A DNA stretch of 24,006 nt from Peptostreptococcaceae bacterium (GTDB taxonomy: Bacteria > Bacillota > Clostridia > Peptostreptococcales > Peptostreptococcaceae), in assembly GCA_029983575.1 (NCBI GenBank), contig JASBZE010000018.1, forward strand, positions 1 to 24,006, read 5' to 3'. The notes beneath the pieces were generated by a model. The model was given only the letters and a program-made list of their open reading frames with translations, made no database searches and had not been told where the DNA came from. Each line of letters opens with the position of its first letter. Position 1 is the stretch's first letter. A program made the position numbers and the translations under genes. Shown here piece by piece: positions 22,664 to 24,006 of this stretch.

Positions 22664-23887
22664 TTAGATGGATTCTTTTCCCATCTCGCCAGCCCACTCA
22701 AATCCCTTCTTAGCGATTATAACGGCGATTATCTCATTTATAATTGCTGCTGCGGCAATTGTACCTTGAATAATAACCGCATTATCCGGTGAGAATTTAG
22801 ATATTATCGATACGGATATACCAGTAAAAACTAGTGAGACTCCAGAGTGAGGCAGTAGAGTAAATCCCAAGTACTTATGCACAGCTTCCGGCATCTTACA
22901 CACCTTGGCACCTATTTTCGCACCGAAGTACTTTCCAAAAGCCCTAGACAATATATATACGGCTGTAAAAATACCTGCTCCAAATATCGCGTGGTAGTTT
23001 AGCGGCACGCCTAAGTTTATAATCGCACCCATTATCGATACGAATAATATCGGTCTAAAACATTTGTTGAGCCTCCCTAATTTTTCAGAATCAAGCATAT
23101 TTGTAAACATAGCCGAAAAAGCCATTCCCATCAACATAAAGTTTAAAAGCGGTCTGGACAATACTTCCTCGTTGAACTTTACCCCTATAATCGTAGTAAT
23201 GGCTACAAAACACAGCAAAATTATAATTATCGATTTATTTGACTCTGCCCTTCTCAGCAGATGGCTTGCTATAAAACCAGTTATAGCTCCGATAATTATA
23301 GGCATAAAAATAATTACGGGAACAATAATAAAACTAACGTCCCCTCCACTACCATGTGTAGCTATTAGAGAAATAGTCGTAAAAAACACAACTACTGCTA
23401 CGACATCATCTAGGGCAGCCATTGGAATCAAGGTATCTGTTACTGGACCCTTAGTCTTAAACTCCTGAACAATTGAGAGCGCAGGAGCTGGTGCAGTCGC
23501 TAGGGCAATACCACCAAATACAAAAGCCAGATACAAATCTATACCGAGAAAAGAAAATACAGTAGCAAACACTGCAGTTACGAATACAAAGGTACCGAGG
23601 GATTGAAACAGCGTGGTTCCAATCAGAGCCTTACCTGATTTTTTTAGCTTTTTCAATAAAAGCTCAGTCCCTATCATAAATCCAACTGAACATTCCATAA
23701 ATTTTTGTATAAGTTCGTACCAACGCCTACCTAGTAGCTCCTCATTCATAATTCCTAGAGCGTACGGTCCCATAATCATTCCAGCTATAAGCCATCCAAG
23801 TAGGGATGGAAGCCTAAACTTTGATAGAATCTTACCTAAGAAATAAGCTACGGCAAAAGCTATCAGCCATCTTAACAATAACATCAC
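22664..23887 (-). CDS. Cation:proton antiporter (CPA2, Na+/H+ exchanger family)
   Basis: The 407-residue integral membrane protein has about 11-12 hydrophobic segments and Na_H_Exchanger family features: RLPSLLGWLIAGMIMGPYALG near residue 27-47, the APAPALSIVQEFKTKGPVTDTLIPMAALDDVVAVVVFF segment with the conserved Asp pair (ALDD) expected in ion exchange, and a final TLLPHSGVSLVFTGISVSI region. It lacks the C-terminal TrkA-N domain found in KefB/KefC, so it is a core-only antiporter. Substrate (Na+, K+) cannot be told. The start is GTG at 23887, 6 bases after GAGGGG; the ATG at 23884 is equally possible. It is monocistronic, ending at the terminator 22465-22506. Confidence 0.88.
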   Translation of the reverse strand: MMLLLRWLIAFAVAYFLGKILSKFRLPSLLGWLIAGMIMGPYALGIMNEELLGRRWYELIQKFMECSVGFMIGTELLLKKLKKSGKALIGTTLFQSLGTFVFVTAVFATVFSFLGIDLYLAFVFGGIALATAPAPALSIVQEFKTKGPVTDTLIPMAALDDVVAVVVFFTTISLIATHGSGGDVSFIIVPVIIFMPIIIGAITGFIASHLLRRAESNKSIIIILLCFVAITTIIGVKFNEEVLSRPLLNFMLMGMAFSAMFTNMLDSEKLGRLNKCFRPILFVSIMGAIINLGVPLNYHAIFGAGIFTAVYILSRAFGKYFGAKIGAKVCKMPEAVHKYLGFTLLPHSGVSLVFTGISVSIISKFSPDNAVIIQGTIAAAAIINEIIAVIIAKKGFEWAGEMGKESI

Positions 23888-23950
23888 ATCAATCCCCTCA
23901 AATTTTTTCTAAAATTTAATACTATTTAAGTATAACAAAGTTTTAAATTA

Positions 23951-24004
23951 AGGTTCTATGTCAAATAACGTTGATGACAATATAATCAACTAATATTTTA
24001 TGCG
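23951..24004. repeat. Right arm of 54-bp terminal inverted repeat
   Basis: Exact reverse complement of 1-54, followed by GC to the window end. It lies about 60 bases upstream of the antiporter start codon, so this arm could contribute upstream promoter sequence: TTGACA occurs on the minus strand, but a good -10 at normal spacing does not follow. Confidence 0.9.
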
Positions 24005-24006
24005 GC

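Noticed and set aside
1..24006. A complete 24-kb transposon bounded by the terminal inverted repeats
   Set aside because: The content is mainly housekeeping genes (recN, nusB, xseAB, plsX, fbp) and no transposase or integrase is present; a repeat at assembly breakpoints is simpler.

Overview
The window is AT-rich DNA from an anaerobic low-GC Firmicute of the class Clostridia. Support comes from the Asp23(YqhY)-NusB-XseA-XseB-IspA-TlyA-RecN gene order, a class III fructose-1,6-bisphosphatase, a CWB2-type cell-wall protein, a NusG domain II protein next to ApbE, and a selenocysteine tRNA. A Peptostreptococcales or Anaerovoracaceae relative is plausible, but the genus cannot be read from the sequence. 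Almost all genes lie on the minus strand; only apbE and a flavoprotein gene lie on the plus strand.

Layout, left to right. 1-229: one arm of a 54-bp terminal inverted repeat and short tandem repeats. 230-1643: a small membrane-anchored protein of unknown function and tcdA. 1746-1945: tRNA-Sec with its own promoter and a likely terminator. 2084-3204: ung and a NusG domain II protein, diverging from apbE (3353-4399) and an iron-sulfur flavoprotein gene (4479-5096). 5181-5216: a strong terminator between convergent genes. 5348-9715: two exported surface proteins, an isopeptide-type adhesin that stops inside a domain and a CWB2 protein with a transglutaminase-like C-terminus, each with its own promoter. 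9807-12402: an accessory island holding a KilA-N domain gene, an AAA/DUF4143 ATPase gene, five 23-bp iterons and a duplicated recN tail. 12384-19176: the housekeeping run recN, tlyA, divergent-PAP2 gene, ispA-type prenyltransferase, xseB, xseA, nusB, yqhY. 19292-22406: fbp and plsX. 22664-23887: a cation:proton antiporter. 23951-24004: the second inverted-repeat arm.

How the genes relate. xseA and xseB overlap and encode the two subunits of exonuclease VII; xseB also overlaps the prenyltransferase gene, so these are translationally linked. RecN, XseAB and Ung are DNA repair proteins. NusG-II plus ApbE fits a membrane redox setting in which ApbE attaches FMN to extracytoplasmic flavoproteins. 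The two surface proteins are probably displayed on the cell envelope but appear to be separate transcription units.

The least conventional part is the KilA-N/ATPase island. The DUF4143 ATPase promoter has a -35 box that lies partly in the first of five exactly spaced 23-bp repeats. The KilA-N gene is flanked by imperfect direct repeats and shares a short intergenic motif with both window ends. The 54-bp inverted repeat at the two ends may be a real dispersed repeat, and may also explain why the sequence stops there.
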